From Eubacteriales bacterium SKADARSKE-1 (lineage in GTDB: Bacteria > Bacillota > Clostridia > Oscillospirales > Acutalibacteraceae): DNA of 52,637 bases. Position numbers and translations under genes: made by a program. Where the stretch lies: NCBI GenBank assembly GCA_030920305.1, contig JARLUB010000007.1:1-52637 (forward strand), written 5' to 3'. The notes under the pieces are model-generated. The model did no database searches, was not told the DNA's origin, and saw only the letters and a program-made list of their open reading frames with translations. Of this stretch, positions 34,781 through 43,320 are shown in pieces (within the stretch, counting starts at the first letter, position 1; every line of letters begins with the position of its first letter).

Positions 34781-35233
34781 TTATATTTTACAAGATTCAC
34801 AACTGCAATGCTCATGTCCCTCATGGCAATCACATGCTGTGCTAACAAACAATTTTGGGTCAAGTCCCTGCCTTTTATAATAATCAGAAATAGCAGCCTT
34901 TATTGCTTGCTCTGCCAAAACCGAACAATGCACTTTAACCGGTGGCAAACCATCAAGTGCTTCCATAACAGCTTTATTTGTAAGCTTTAAGGCTTCTTCA
35001 AGCGTCTTGCCCTTTATAAGTTCTGTTGCCATTGAACTAGTAGCAATAGCTGCTCCACATCCAAACGTTTTGAACTTAACATCTACAATTTTGTCGTCCT
35101 CAACTTTAATATACATTCTCATAATGTCGCCACATTTTGGATTTCCAACTTCACCTATTCCACTAGCATCTGGAATTTCCCCAACATTTCTTGGGTTTGT
35201 AAAGTGATCCATAACTTTTTCACTATATGCCAT
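34781..35233 (-). CDS. iscU: Fe-S cluster scaffold protein IscU/NifU-like
   Basis: The scaffold on which clusters form from the sulfur of the cysteine desulfurase upstream. It opens AYSEKVMDHFTNPRNVGEI and has the three cluster Cys in GNPKCGDIM, KTFGCGAAIATSS and VHCSVLAEQA. Normal NifU-N proteins end near residue 128; this one goes on with a Cys/His-rich tail, STACDCHEGHEHCSCESCKI, with five Cys. The tail may bind iron or another metal. The gene follows the desulfurase gene by 24 bases. The ATG follows GAAAGGATG. Confidence 0.93.
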   Translation of the reverse strand: MAYSEKVMDHFTNPRNVGEIPDASGIGEVGNPKCGDIMRMYIKVEDDKIVDVKFKTFGCGAAIATSSMATELIKGKTLEEALKLTNKAVMEALDGLPPVKVHCSVLAEQAIKAAISDYYKRQGLDPKLFVSTACDCHEGHEHCSCESCKI

Positions 35234-35257
35234 TAAATATTACATCCTTTCATTTTT

Positions 35258-36448
35258 TTAATTTTCAGCCATGCCCTCTTCCTTTACTATTTTGTCCCAA
35301 AGAGGTGACATATCTCGAAGTCTTGCTATAATTTCCGGCAAAACTTTAATAATATAATCGACTTCTTCCTCAGTATTTTCATCTCCTAGTGAAATACGAA
35401 GCGAACCGTGTGCTACTTCATGTGCAAGCCCAATTGCTAAAAGCACGTGACTTGGGTCAAGCGAGCCCGATGTACATGCTGAGCCAGAAGACGCACAAAT
35501 TCCTTTACCATTCAACATTAAAAGTAAAGACTCCCCTTCAATCCCGCGAAAACATATATTTACGTTTCCTGGTAAACGATGTATTTGATCGCCATTTAGT
35601 ATAGATCTGTCGATTTTTAAAAACTCATTTATAATCCTATCACGCATAGCTGTTATTCTTTTATTTTTTCCTTCTAAGTTAGAACTTGCTTCTTTCATAG
35701 CAACACTAAGTCCAACTATTCCAGCAACATTTTCTGTACCAGCACGGTGCCCAAATTCCTGAGCTCCACCATCGATTAAATTTAAAAGTTTCACCCCACG
35801 TCTAACATATAAAGCACCAACACCTTTTGGTCCGTGAAATTTGTGTGCAGACAATGACAATAAGTCTATATTTTCTTTTTTTACGTCTATTTTAATATGG
35901 CCTATTGCTTGTACTGCATCTGTATGAAACAAAACACCATGGGATTTGCAAATTTTTCCTATTTCAGAAATAGGCTGAATCGTTCCAATCTCATTATTTG
36001 CATACATGATTGTAACTAGACCAGTATCTTCTCTAATAGCCTTTTCGAGCTCTTCTGGTTTTACAATTCCATTTTCATGGACGTCAAGATAAGTAACTTC
36101 AAATCCCTCTTTTTCAAGTGATTCTAGAGTATGCAAAACAGCATGATGCTCAAATTTTGAAGTAATAATATGCTTTTTACCCTTTTTTATAAGTTCATGC
36201 ATAACACCCTTTATTGCCCAGTTGTCAGACTCACTTCCGCCCGATGTAAAAAAGATTTCGTTTGTATCTGCACCCAAACAAGAAGCTACATCAACTCTTG
36301 CTTGGTCCACCGCCCTTTTAGCATCTGTTCCAATAGAATATAAACTTGATGGATTACCAAAAAGCTCTTTATAAAATGGTATCATTGCATCCAAAACACT
36401 TTTAGATACCGAAGTTGTCGCAGCGTTATCAACATATATTGTTTTCAT
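35258..36448 (-). CDS. Cysteine desulfurase NifS/IscS
   Basis: A PLP enzyme taking sulfur from cysteine for Fe-S clusters and tRNA thiolation. The PLP Lys lies in [14 protein letters not shown] near residue 203. The PLP-contacting part is [11 protein letters not shown] and the sulfur-carrying Cys is in [17 protein letters not shown] near 327, on the long flexible loop of the NifS/IscS group. The 396-residue length is normal. It leads an operon with the scaffold gene. No IscR-type regulator is seen here. The ATG follows GGGGGG. Confidence 0.95.
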   Translation of the reverse strand: MKTIYVDNAATTSVSKSVLDAMIPFYKELFGNPSSLYSIGTDAKRAVDQARVDVASCLGADTNEIFFTSGGSESDNWAIKGVMHELIKKGKKHIITSKFEHHAVLHTLESLEKEGFEVTYLDVHENGIVKPEELEKAIREDTGLVTIMYANNEIGTIQPISEIGKICKSHGVLFHTDAVQAIGHIKIDVKKENIDLLSLSAHKFHGPKGVGALYVRRGVKLLNLIDGGAQEFGHRAGTENVAGIVGLSVAMKEASSNLEGKNKRITAMRDRIINEFLKIDRSILNGDQIHRLPGNVNICFRGIEGESLLLMLNGKGICASSGSACTSGSLDPSHVLLAIGLAHEVAHGSLRISLGDENTEEEVDYIIKVLPEIIARLRDMSPLWDKIVKEEGMAEN

Positions 36449-36486
36449 AAAATTAAAATCCCCCCAAAGTATAAGTTAAAAACTTA

Positions 36487-36927
36487 TTATTGTTTTGCAA
36501 ATTTAGCCGCATTAACAGCAAGCTTATCGCATCTTTCATTTTCTGGGTGCCCAGCATGTCCTTTTACCCAAATCACATTTACTAAATGTTTATCAATAAG
36601 TGATAATAGCTTTTCCCATAAATCAGAATTTAAAGCCATTTCTTTTTTATTTCTTTTCCAAGCGTTTTGTTGCCACTTTTTAGCCCAGCCTTTCGATATT
36701 GCATTACAAACGTATTGGGAATCGCTTTGTAATGTAATTTCACATGGCTCTTTCAATATCTTTAATGCTTCTATAACAGCGGTTAGCTCCATACGGTTAT
36801 TTGTTGTTTCGCTTTGCCCGCCACTAAGTTCTTTTTCTATACCATTATATCTTAATATGGCACCCCAGCCGCCAGGGCCAGGATTACCTTGGCAAGCTCC
36901 ATCTGTAAATATCTCTACCTTTTTCAA
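36487..36927 (-). CDS. rnhA: Ribonuclease HI
   Basis: This enzyme removes RNA from RNA-DNA hybrids. The catalytic acids are in place: [15 protein letters not shown] (first Asp), [13 protein letters not shown] (Glu), [12 protein letters not shown] (second Asp) and [16 protein letters not shown] (last His/Asp region). It has a basic protrusion ([13 protein letters not shown]) for substrate handling. The start is TTG at 36927 after GAGGATG. The length of 146 is typical. Confidence 0.95.
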   Translation of the reverse strand: MKKVEIFTDGACQGNPGPGGWGAILRYNGIEKELSGGQSETTNNRMELTAVIEALKILKEPCEITLQSDSQYVCNAISKGWAKKWQQNAWKRNKKEMALNSDLWEKLLSLIDKHLVNVIWVKGHAGHPENERCDKLAVNAAKFAKQ

Positions 36928-37044
36928 ATTTTCATCCTCCCCAACGTGTCAAGCTTATTATAGCAATTATTCACATTTATAACAATAGGTCTTTTCGTCA
37001 TCACTTATATGCAGCGCTGTTCACTTTAAAAAAAGATTTATAAG

Positions 37045-37086
37045 TTGCAAAAAGAGCACTCCTAAAAGAAGTGCTCTTTTTGCAAT
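37045..37086. terminator. Bidirectional terminator beside tRNA-Arg
   Basis: TTGCAAAAAGAGCACT pairs with AGTGCTCTTTTTGCAA around a short loop, with T-runs in both arms. It closes the tRNA-Arg transcript on the minus strand. Confidence 0.85.
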
Positions 37087-37127
37087 TAATTAAAAAGAAA
37101 AGGAATTAAAAAATTTATAGACGTACG

Positions 37128-37204
37128 TGGCGCGCCAGAAGGGATTCGAACCCCCGACCTCTTGGTTCGTAGCCAAACACTCTATCCAACTGAGCTACTG
37201 GCGC
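37128..37204 (-). tRNA. tRNA-Arg (anticodon ACG)
   Basis: On the minus strand acceptor GCGCCAG pairs with CTGGCGC, with discriminator G and encoded CCA. The anticodon loop CTACGAA gives ACG, normally read as ICG. D- and T-arms are regular. Confidence 0.95.
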
Positions 37205-37420
37205 AATTAACACTTAAATATCATTTTAACAAATATATTATAAGAGGTCAAGGTATTTAAATTAATTTCGTACATTACTTTAAAAACTTTGTTATATTTT
37301 TGCAACATGCTGTGCAAGTTTTACACCCTTGAATTCAAACAAATATAATCTAGTTTTACCTTCCAAAAAGGTTAATATGGACTTCGTACTATAATAAAAG
37401 GCATTTCTAACACCATTAAG

Positions 37421-38263
37421 TTATAATAAATGAAAAACAGTGCTAGTAAAATATAAAAGAACTATTATACCTAAGATAATTCTATAATAACCAAAAGCTT
37501 TAAAATCATGTTTCTTTATGTAATTCATCAAAAATTTTATGGCTACTATAGAAACTAAAAATGCGGTTAACATGCCAACTATTAAAATTAGCCACTCTGA
37601 AATGGAAAATGAAAACTCATCTTTTAATATATACTTTAAAATTTCATAACCACTGGCCCCAAACATTACAGGTATTGCCAAGAAAAATGAATATTCAGCT
37701 GCAACATACCTTGATGCACCCAAAATAACCGCACCTAATATTGTGGCGCCAGATCTTGATGTTCCTGGAATTAAAGCTAAAACTTGAAATGCACCAATTA
37801 GCAAAGCCATTTTGTAAGTTAATTCATTAAAATTTTTGACTATAGGACGTTTATTTCTATTCTCAATTAAAATAAATAAAACGCCATATAAAATTAAGGT
37901 TGCTGCAACAACATATGAATTATAAAACATATCGTGGATTATATCGTCAAATAAAAATCCAATAACTGCTGCAGGAACACAGCCAACTAACACTTTGCCC
38001 CATAATGATAACGTATCTCTTTTTTCTATTATACTTTTCTTATGTGAAAGTGGGTTAAGCTTGTGAAAGTAAAGATAAATAACTGCTAAAATTGAACCTA
38101 ATTGAATTACAACTAAAAACATTTCAAGAAAAGATTCAGAAACATCTAACTTTATAAATTCATTAAATAATATCATATGACCCGTACTGCTTATTGGGAG
38201 CCACTCTGTCACACCTTGAACAATTCCAATTAATATAGCTTTTATCATTTCTAAAAAATCCAT
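37421..38263 (-). CDS. uppP: Undecaprenyl-diphosphatase UppP (BacA)
   Basis: This membrane phosphatase recycles the lipid carrier for peptidoglycan and can give some bacitracin resistance. The two reentrant motifs are present: [17 protein letters not shown] near residue 12, with the catalytic acid, and [15 protein letters not shown] near 165. About seven further hydrophobic helices fill the 280 residues. It stands alone on the minus strand and ends close to a repeat-poor spacer after tRNA-Arg. Confidence 0.95.
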   Translation of the reverse strand: MDFLEMIKAILIGIVQGVTEWLPISSTGHMILFNEFIKLDVSESFLEMFLVVIQLGSILAVIYLYFHKLNPLSHKKSIIEKRDTLSLWGKVLVGCVPAAVIGFLFDDIIHDMFYNSYVVAATLILYGVLFILIENRNKRPIVKNFNELTYKMALLIGAFQVLALIPGTSRSGATILGAVILGASRYVAAEYSFFLAIPVMFGASGYEILKYILKDEFSFSISEWLILIVGMLTAFLVSIVAIKFLMNYIKKHDFKAFGYYRIILGIIVLLYFTSTVFHLL

Positions 38264-38382
38264 TTTGATTCTCCTAAAAATTATTATAATAACCTTTTTT
38301 TGTACTTTTAAAAAGATTTATTTACAAATTTTATTTTATAATATAAAATTATACCATAAAATTTTAATTTGGAGTTAAATCT

Positions 38383-38781
38383 ATGAAAAAAGATTATAGT
38401 CCAGAAAAAATATTGATAATTATAGCATTGGTTTTATTTGCAGGAATAACTTTTTATAATGCTTTTTTTATTCCTGAAGTCTCAGTCCCTACAATAATAT
38501 ATGTCGATAAAGATAATTCAGAATCAGAAAATTCACAATCCACTGACAGTAGTAGTGATTCTAGTTCAAGTTCATCTAGCAACAGTTCTAAAACCAACAT
38601 AAACACAGCAACTGAAAGTGAGCTCTCTTCAAATCTTCCCGGGATAGGAACGGTTTTAGCAAAAAAGATTGTGGAGTATCGGCAATATAATGGCAACTTT
38701 GCAAGTATTGAAGAAATTAAGAATGTTTCCGGTATAGGGGATAAATTATTTGAAAGTATTAAAGACCTTATATGTGTTTGA
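38383..38781 (+). CDS. ComEA-like helix-hairpin-helix protein, membrane anchored
   Basis: Residues 8-28 form one membrane helix. Then comes a Ser-rich linker (about 45-70, nearly all Ser/Asp) and a C-terminal domain with two helix-hairpin-helix motifs: INTATESELSSNLPGIGTVLAKKIVEYR and FASIEEIKNVSGIGDKLFESIKDLI. ComEA binds incoming DNA outside the cell during transformation. No ComEC gene is seen in the window, so the role could also be other DNA binding. The ATG follows TTGGAG. Confidence 0.87.
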   Translation: MKKDYSPEKILIIIALVLFAGITFYNAFFIPEVSVPTIIYVDKDNSESENSQSTDSSSDSSSSSSSNSSKTNINTATESELSSNLPGIGTVLAKKIVEYRQYNGNFASIEEIKNVSGIGDKLFESIKDLICV

Positions 38782-38855
38782 TGCTTTAGAGTATGTTCGT
38801 CATATAAAAATAGATTTTTCTTAAAAATTCGTGTGTACAATAGGAGGAAAGCCTT

Positions 38856-39470
38856 ATGAAAAAAACAAAAGTAATTTCTGCAATCTTTGTAGTACTTATG
38901 GTCACTTTTCCTTTGAGCTCATGTTCGCCTTTTGGTACTAACTCTCAAGATGAAAATTCAAGTTCCACTGAACAACAAGCAGAAAAAACTCAATCTGTAG
39001 AATACAAAAAAGGTAAAATAACTGATAGAACCTTTGAAAGTGAATATTTAGATCTTAAAATCACCTTTCCAATTGGCTTTAAATTTGAAACAGATGATAC
39101 AGATGAAAATGCAGAAAGCCAAAGTACTTCTACTGAATTACAAGCATATTCTCCTGAAGGCACTTACATAATAATATATACGCAAGAATTACTAAACCAA
39201 GACATTACTGTTGAACAATACCTTGATGGAATTAAAACTAAATATTTAGCAACTGTATTAAAATTTAATGATGACCTTGAACCTATTACCATAGCAGAAC
39301 AAAACTACACTAAACTAACTGCGAAAACCACTAGCGAAAAAAACCTTGAGCTTGTAATAGAACACATTGCTAGAAAAAAAGATAACCGAATGATTGTGTT
39401 TTGCCTATCATATGAAAGCTCAAAAAAGGATATCATGAATTCTCTACTTCAAGCTTTTACGCCCTACTGA
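38856..39470 (+). CDS. Lipoprotein of unknown function (204 aa)
   Basis: A lipobox LSSC lies at about residues 20-23, so the mature protein is anchored by the Cys. A Ser/Glu/Gln-rich linker precedes a compact domain of about 150 residues (LKITFPIGFKFETDDT..., then TYIIIYTQELL and ITVEQYLDGIKTKY). This looks like the fold of small extracellular PsbP-like or YxeA-like lipoproteins, but I cannot name it. The ATG follows TAGGAGGA. It follows the ComEA-like gene by 75 bases on the same strand and may share its transcript. Confidence 0.72.
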   Translation: MKKTKVISAIFVVLMVTFPLSSCSPFGTNSQDENSSSTEQQAEKTQSVEYKKGKITDRTFESEYLDLKITFPIGFKFETDDTDENAESQSTSTELQAYSPEGTYIIIYTQELLNQDITVEQYLDGIKTKYLATVLKFNDDLEPITIAEQNYTKLTAKTTSEKNLELVIEHIARKKDNRMIVFCLSYESSKKDIMNSLLQAFTPY

Positions 39471-39884
39471 TAAAAAGGGAAACCAAATTATTTACAGCAA
39501 GTTTTCCATGCCAAAAATAAACAATGACAAAAACCTCCTATCGTAAAGAATAAACTACGGTAGGAGGTTTTTATGCCCAGAGAAAATAAGCATCAAATAT
39601 ATTTAAAGCATATAGATTAAATTGCAGGGTAGCGCAATCAAGGCACTATATTTAAACAGTTAGCTACTTATACAGGAAAATTAAAAAATATGTGCCAGGG
39701 GAAAAAAGCAGTGCATGCAAAAAATAGGTTGTTTATTAACGAATTTGTAAAACCGTAAAATTTCTTTTTGTTAAATAGGCCTTTTCGCTTATAATGACAC
39801 AAATGAAAAGAACTTTCACTTAAAATTTCCAGAATAAAGGCATAGCGTATCTTCTGATGTTCAAAATACCATCTTTTAAAAAGC
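39471..39884. other. Intergenic region with palindromic repeat copy B
   Basis: It holds the hairpin element at 39529-39577. A frame that begins in it (MPRENKHQIYLKHID) meets stops but keeps coding-like residues to about 39760 (GKLKNMCQGKKAVHAKNRLF), possibly a dead gene that I do not recognise. No other feature is seen. Confidence 0.5.
39529..39577. repeat. Palindromic repeat element, copy B
   Basis: AAAAACCTCCTATCGTA, a short loop, then TACGGTAGGAGGTTTTT, followed by ATGCCCAGAGA. Core and right flank match copy A at 13603-13667. Confidence 0.65.
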
Positions 39885-41186
39885 TTATTCCACGTTGGCC
39901 CTTTTCATAGCAGGGTTGTCAATTAAATCTCCATCCTTTTCAAACCTTGAACCATGGCAAGGGCAATCCCATGTGTGCTCGGCTTTATTCCACTTTAGTG
40001 CACACCCCAAATGCGAACACCTTTTTACAGTGGGAGTAAAAAAGTTAATCAGCGTTTCTCCTAAATTTATGAAAAGTTGAGGTTTGAGAGCAGGTCTGTC
40101 TGGTGAAAACACATCAGAAAAATCATTTTTTATTTCTAATATTATATCTGTTAAAATTGTCGCTGCTACCATAGAAGAAGTCATACCCCATTTGTTAAAT
40201 CCGGTAGCTACATATAAATTTGGTGCGAACTTTGAGTAGTTACCTATATACGGAATATTATCAAGAGTTATGCAGTCTTGAGTTGCCCACAAGTACTTTT
40301 CTTTTGATTCAGGATAGTTTTTTGCAATAAACTCTTGCAATTCTTTGTAATTTCCGCCTTGTTTACCTGTACGATGATCTCCCCCACCTGCTAACATCAA
40401 GTCTTTATAATTTCTAAAAGACATACCATTTTGCTTCTCATCAACATACATTCCATCTATCTGGGGAGCACCTTTAATAGCTATAGCATATGATCTGTGC
40501 TGGTACATCTTAGTAAAGTAAAAGCCATGAGAATTAATAAAAGGAAAGTGAGTAGCTACTATAATTTTTTTAGCTGTAATGCTGCCATGTTCAGAAAACG
40601 CTGTATGATTTTTAATTTTATTTATAAAAGTATTTTCATAAATATTTAAATCTTTTGATATCTCATGTATAAACTTTAGTGGATGAAATTGAGCTTGATT
40701 TGAAAGTTTTACAGCACCAGAAATTTTAAAAGGCAAAGGGATTTCCGATTCAAATGTCGATTCACACCCTAATTTTTCAAGAGCTTTAATTTCATTTTCA
40801 ACTTTTAATCTATTTTCTAATGAATAAGTAAAAGCAGGTTTTTCTTCAAAGTCACAGTCTATACTTTTGCAAAGTTCTTTATACTTTTCTAAAGCTAGTT
40901 GATTAGCTTTAAGGTACCTGTAAGCTATGTCCAATGAAAAATTTTTAATTAAATTATCGTATATAAGCCCGTGTTGTAGTGTGATTTTAGCTGTTGTGTT
41001 CTTTGTTATTCCATTCCCGACTTTTTTGGCTTCAACAAGAACGTATTTAACTCCTAACTTTTGGAGAAAGTAAGCGCATAAAACCCCGCAGATTCCGCCC
41101 CCAATTATAAGAATATCTGTATTTATATTTGAATTTAAAGATTTAAATTCATTTTTATCTTGGATTTTAGACCATAAAGAATGCAT
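39885..41186 (-). CDS. FAD-dependent oxidoreductase with C-terminal Rieske domain
   Basis: A DadA/D-amino-acid-oxidase-type flavoprotein of about 433 residues. The FAD dinucleotide site near residue 30 reads ILIIGGGICGVLCAYFLQ. A second contact, TRGFNKWGMTSS-like, is seen as VATGFNKWGMTSSMVA near 325. The last 60 residues are a Rieske [2Fe-2S] domain with CSHLGCALKWN and CPCHGSRF, supplying two Cys and two His. Such fused proteins occur in Firmicutes; the substrate is unknown. ATG 41186 is preferred to 41195 because AAAAGG lies closer to proper spacing. Confidence 0.88.
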   Translation of the reverse strand: MHSLWSKIQDKNEFKSLNSNINTDILIIGGGICGVLCAYFLQKLGVKYVLVEAKKVGNGITKNTTAKITLQHGLIYDNLIKNFSLDIAYRYLKANQLALEKYKELCKSIDCDFEEKPAFTYSLENRLKVENEIKALEKLGCESTFESEIPLPFKISGAVKLSNQAQFHPLKFIHEISKDLNIYENTFINKIKNHTAFSEHGSITAKKIIVATHFPFINSHGFYFTKMYQHRSYAIAIKGAPQIDGMYVDEKQNGMSFRNYKDLMLAGGGDHRTGKQGGNYKELQEFIAKNYPESKEKYLWATQDCITLDNIPYIGNYSKFAPNLYVATGFNKWGMTSSMVAATILTDIILEIKNDFSDVFSPDRPALKPQLFINLGETLINFFTPTVKRCSHLGCALKWNKAEHTWDCPCHGSRFEKDGDLIDNPAMKRANVE

Positions 41187-41444
41187 ATAACCCATCCTTT
41201 TGTAAAAATAAGAAAACTATTAAAATAATTTTTACAAAAATGATGATTATATTCATTGTATAAATTTATTTAAAGGAATTTTTTTTATAACAGAACATAA
41301 AATATTCATTTAAATACAACTTACAACAAACTTAAATTTTAAAATAATATATGAAAAAAGAAGGGCATTGAAATAAGTTTTTTATGGAACAAACAGCATA
41401 TTATTGACATGATATTTCAGACAAGGCGTGAACACTTCTAGAGA

Positions 41445-41647
41445 CTTTATTTCCTGGACAAAAAGGCAATGGAGAAAAATCATGAAAGGCAACAGATGGC
41501 TTACTGACAGTGCCTTTTGGTGCTTCACAGCAGGTGCGCCGCAACACGGACTTACCCCTTAATTATGGAAAATAGGAAATTGTATATCAACGTTTTCCTC
41601 GCTGACTTTATAAAGAGAGATGAGAAAAACATTGCAAGTTCACATAA
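41445..41647 (+). pseudogene. IS5-family transposase N-terminal remnant
   Basis: Pieces in shifting frames match the IS5 (IS1031-like) N-terminus: LPGQKGNG-like at 41452, then AFWCFTAGAP in one frame, LNYGK near 41558 and EIVYQRFPR with stops in another. The rest of the gene is missing. No inverted repeats were found. Confidence 0.6.
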
Positions 41648-41687
41648 ATAAAATTGCTCAATTTATAAAATAAAGCAAAAGTCAACT

Positions 41688-41727
41688 TAAAGCACATCCC
41701 TAAATCATTAAAAGGGATGTGCTTTAA
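41688..41727. terminator. Terminator of the 42831-41747 gene pair
   Basis: TTAAAGCACATCCCT pairs with AGGGATGTGCTTTAA around AAATCATTAA, right after the minus-strand gene end. Confidence 0.88.
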
Positions 41728-41746
41728 ACTTGTAATTTTGATAAAG

Positions 41747-42103
41747 TTAGATAAACATATCATTTGAAGCCATATAAACGTTTAAGCCTGTCAATAATAA
41801 AGTACAAATTATTTGAATAAAACGTTTGTTAACTTTTAATAATCGAAAAAAAGAATCTAATCCGAAAGTAGTTAGTGCGCATATAATAAACCCTTTTGCA
41901 AAACTTGGCAATTTAAAAAAGTAACTCAATATAGCAGTAGTAACCAAAGAACATATAAATAAAATCAATAAAAAATCAAGGTTTTGCTCGGTGTTTATGC
42001 TTTTTAACTTATTAGGTTTAAAAGTTTTTATGGTTTTAAGTATAAATATTATTCCTATCGAAACTATTAATAAAAGTTCTTCAATATAACCAAATATTTT
42101 CAT
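41747..42103 (-). CDS. Small four-helix membrane protein, possible immunity protein
   Basis: The 118-residue protein is nearly all hydrophobic, with helices at about 7-25, 46-62, 68-85 and 98-113, and basic loops. It lies 17 bases after the bacteriocin-like gene and probably shares its transcript and terminator. Small membrane proteins in this place often protect the producer, but no immunity family is recognised, so the role is inferred from context alone. The start follows GGTGATATT, a modest site. Confidence 0.62.
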   Translation of the reverse strand: MKIFGYIEELLLIVSIGIIFILKTIKTFKPNKLKSINTEQNLDFLLILFICSLVTTAILSYFFKLPSFAKGFIICALTTFGLDSFFRLLKVNKRFIQIICTLLLTGLNVYMASNDMFI

Positions 42104-42120
42104 AATATCACCATCAAAAG

Positions 42121-42831
42121 TTATTTAAGGTTAAAATCGCAATTGGCCTTAACTCCATCTAATCCAGTTAACATTTCAACAACCTCTAAAAGAACTTTTC
42201 CACCCATTTTTAACAAAACATCTCTTGCAACCTTTTTTTGCATACATCCAATAATTATGCTAGCTAACAACCGAATACTACCAACGGCCTTAATTGCTTT
42301 TCTTATTTTAATAATTTTAGCTATTGGTAAAGCAAATCCAGCAATGGTTGAAGTAATATAAACAGCACACATGGTAATTTGCCAAACACTTGGATCAGCA
42401 GTAATGGGGAAAGCATCATCGCATGTGTGACTTATTACTTGAGTCAATGTATTTCCATTAAACTTATAATATGTTGGAATAGATGTTCCGTTTGCACTAA
42501 TAGCCCATGGTGCATCTATAATACCAACAACTGAATCACCTGACATAATTAAAGCTTCACCAGTATCAAAACCTAGTAAATTTTTTGACGGCACTAACCT
42601 TTCACCAGATTTTAAAGGAATTTTAAAATCATACTCTTTACTTGCTTCACAATTATTAATTGAAAATATTAATTGTTCATTGCCATTATTTTTTTTTGTT
42701 ATAGTGTAGTTAGCATTTGTGTGGTCAAATTTTTGAGGTTCAACTAAATCTGCACTGGCGATAATGCCCGTAGCACTTGAAAACATAATCGCTGCCATTC
42801 CCAAAGAAATCGTCTTTTTAAAGTTAATCAT
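42121..42831 (-). CDS. Exported bacteriocin-like protein (geobacillin-26 type, tentative)
   Basis: ATG 42831 follows GGAGG; an earlier ATG contains that site. Residues 1-27 form a signal peptide ending IIASA. A beta-rich middle has DAPWAISANGTSIPTYYKFNGN and ends with HTCDDAFPITADPS. The ITADP segment is common in secreted antibacterial-type proteins of Firmicutes and Actinobacteria. The C-terminal 90 residues are helical, with a hydrophobic run (ITSTIAGFALPIAKIIKIRK), a Cys pair and a basic amphipathic part. Toxin activity is inferred. The downstream membrane protein could be its immunity partner. Confidence 0.6.
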   Translation of the reverse strand: MINFKKTISLGMAAIMFSSATGIIASADLVEPQKFDHTNANYTITKKNNGNEQLIFSINNCEASKEYDFKIPLKSGERLVPSKNLLGFDTGEALIMSGDSVVGIIDAPWAISANGTSIPTYYKFNGNTLTQVISHTCDDAFPITADPSVWQITMCAVYITSTIAGFALPIAKIIKIRKAIKAVGSIRLLASIIIGCMQKKVARDVLLKMGGKVLLEVVEMLTGLDGVKANCDFNLK

Positions 42832-43320
42832 TGAATAAAAATCCTCCATTTGTAATAATAAAATAACATAATTTTATAGAATTTATTTTTAAATATATTA
42901 CCATAAATTTCTGTTTACTCCATAATTATACAAATTATTCTTGTCGGATTTTGTCAAAAATTGGCTTTTGATTTATTCTTTTGAATAGTTATATGTTTGC
43001 CCACTTTAAATGCTTTTCAATAAAATAATAAAAAGGTTTAGTCAGGTTGGAAAAAGATCTATTGATAAGCCGTATGTCATCATGCGTGACTCCCCCCATT
43101 CCATTTTGTCCAGGCTAACAAAACCCACGTTTTATCGGGCATATCCTGTCAATGATATGCTACCTGTACCATAAAGAAAACTTGACAAGTGACATTTTAT
43201 TTATTTCTATTAAAAATTTTAACTTTTTTCTTTATAAGAAATTATGACAAATTATTTTGTGATATAATTATAAATATCAAAATTTTTTTTGTTATAATTA
43301 ACAGAAAGGAAGCTAGTTTT
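42832..43320. other. Intergenic region between bacteriocin-like gene and GT8 gene
   Basis: Divergent promoter region. Positions about 43030-43170 are more GC-rich than the flanks (CGTATGTCATCATGCGTGAC, CCCACGTTTTATCGGGC) and look foreign, but no gene is recognised. An extended -10 box lies at 43260-43268. Confidence 0.55.
43260..43268 (+). promoter_or_regulatory. Extended -10 promoter of the GT8 gene
   Basis: TGATATAAT, an extended -10 box about 52 bases before the start. The same TGATATAAT occurs before the transglutaminase-like gene at 51243-51251. Confidence 0.6.

Larger units (their letters stand above)
41200..41746. other. Intergenic region with IS5-family relic and terminator
   Basis: Apart from the transposase relic at 41445-41647 and the hairpin at 41688-41727, the stretch is AT-rich with no gene recognised. 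Confidence 0.6.
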
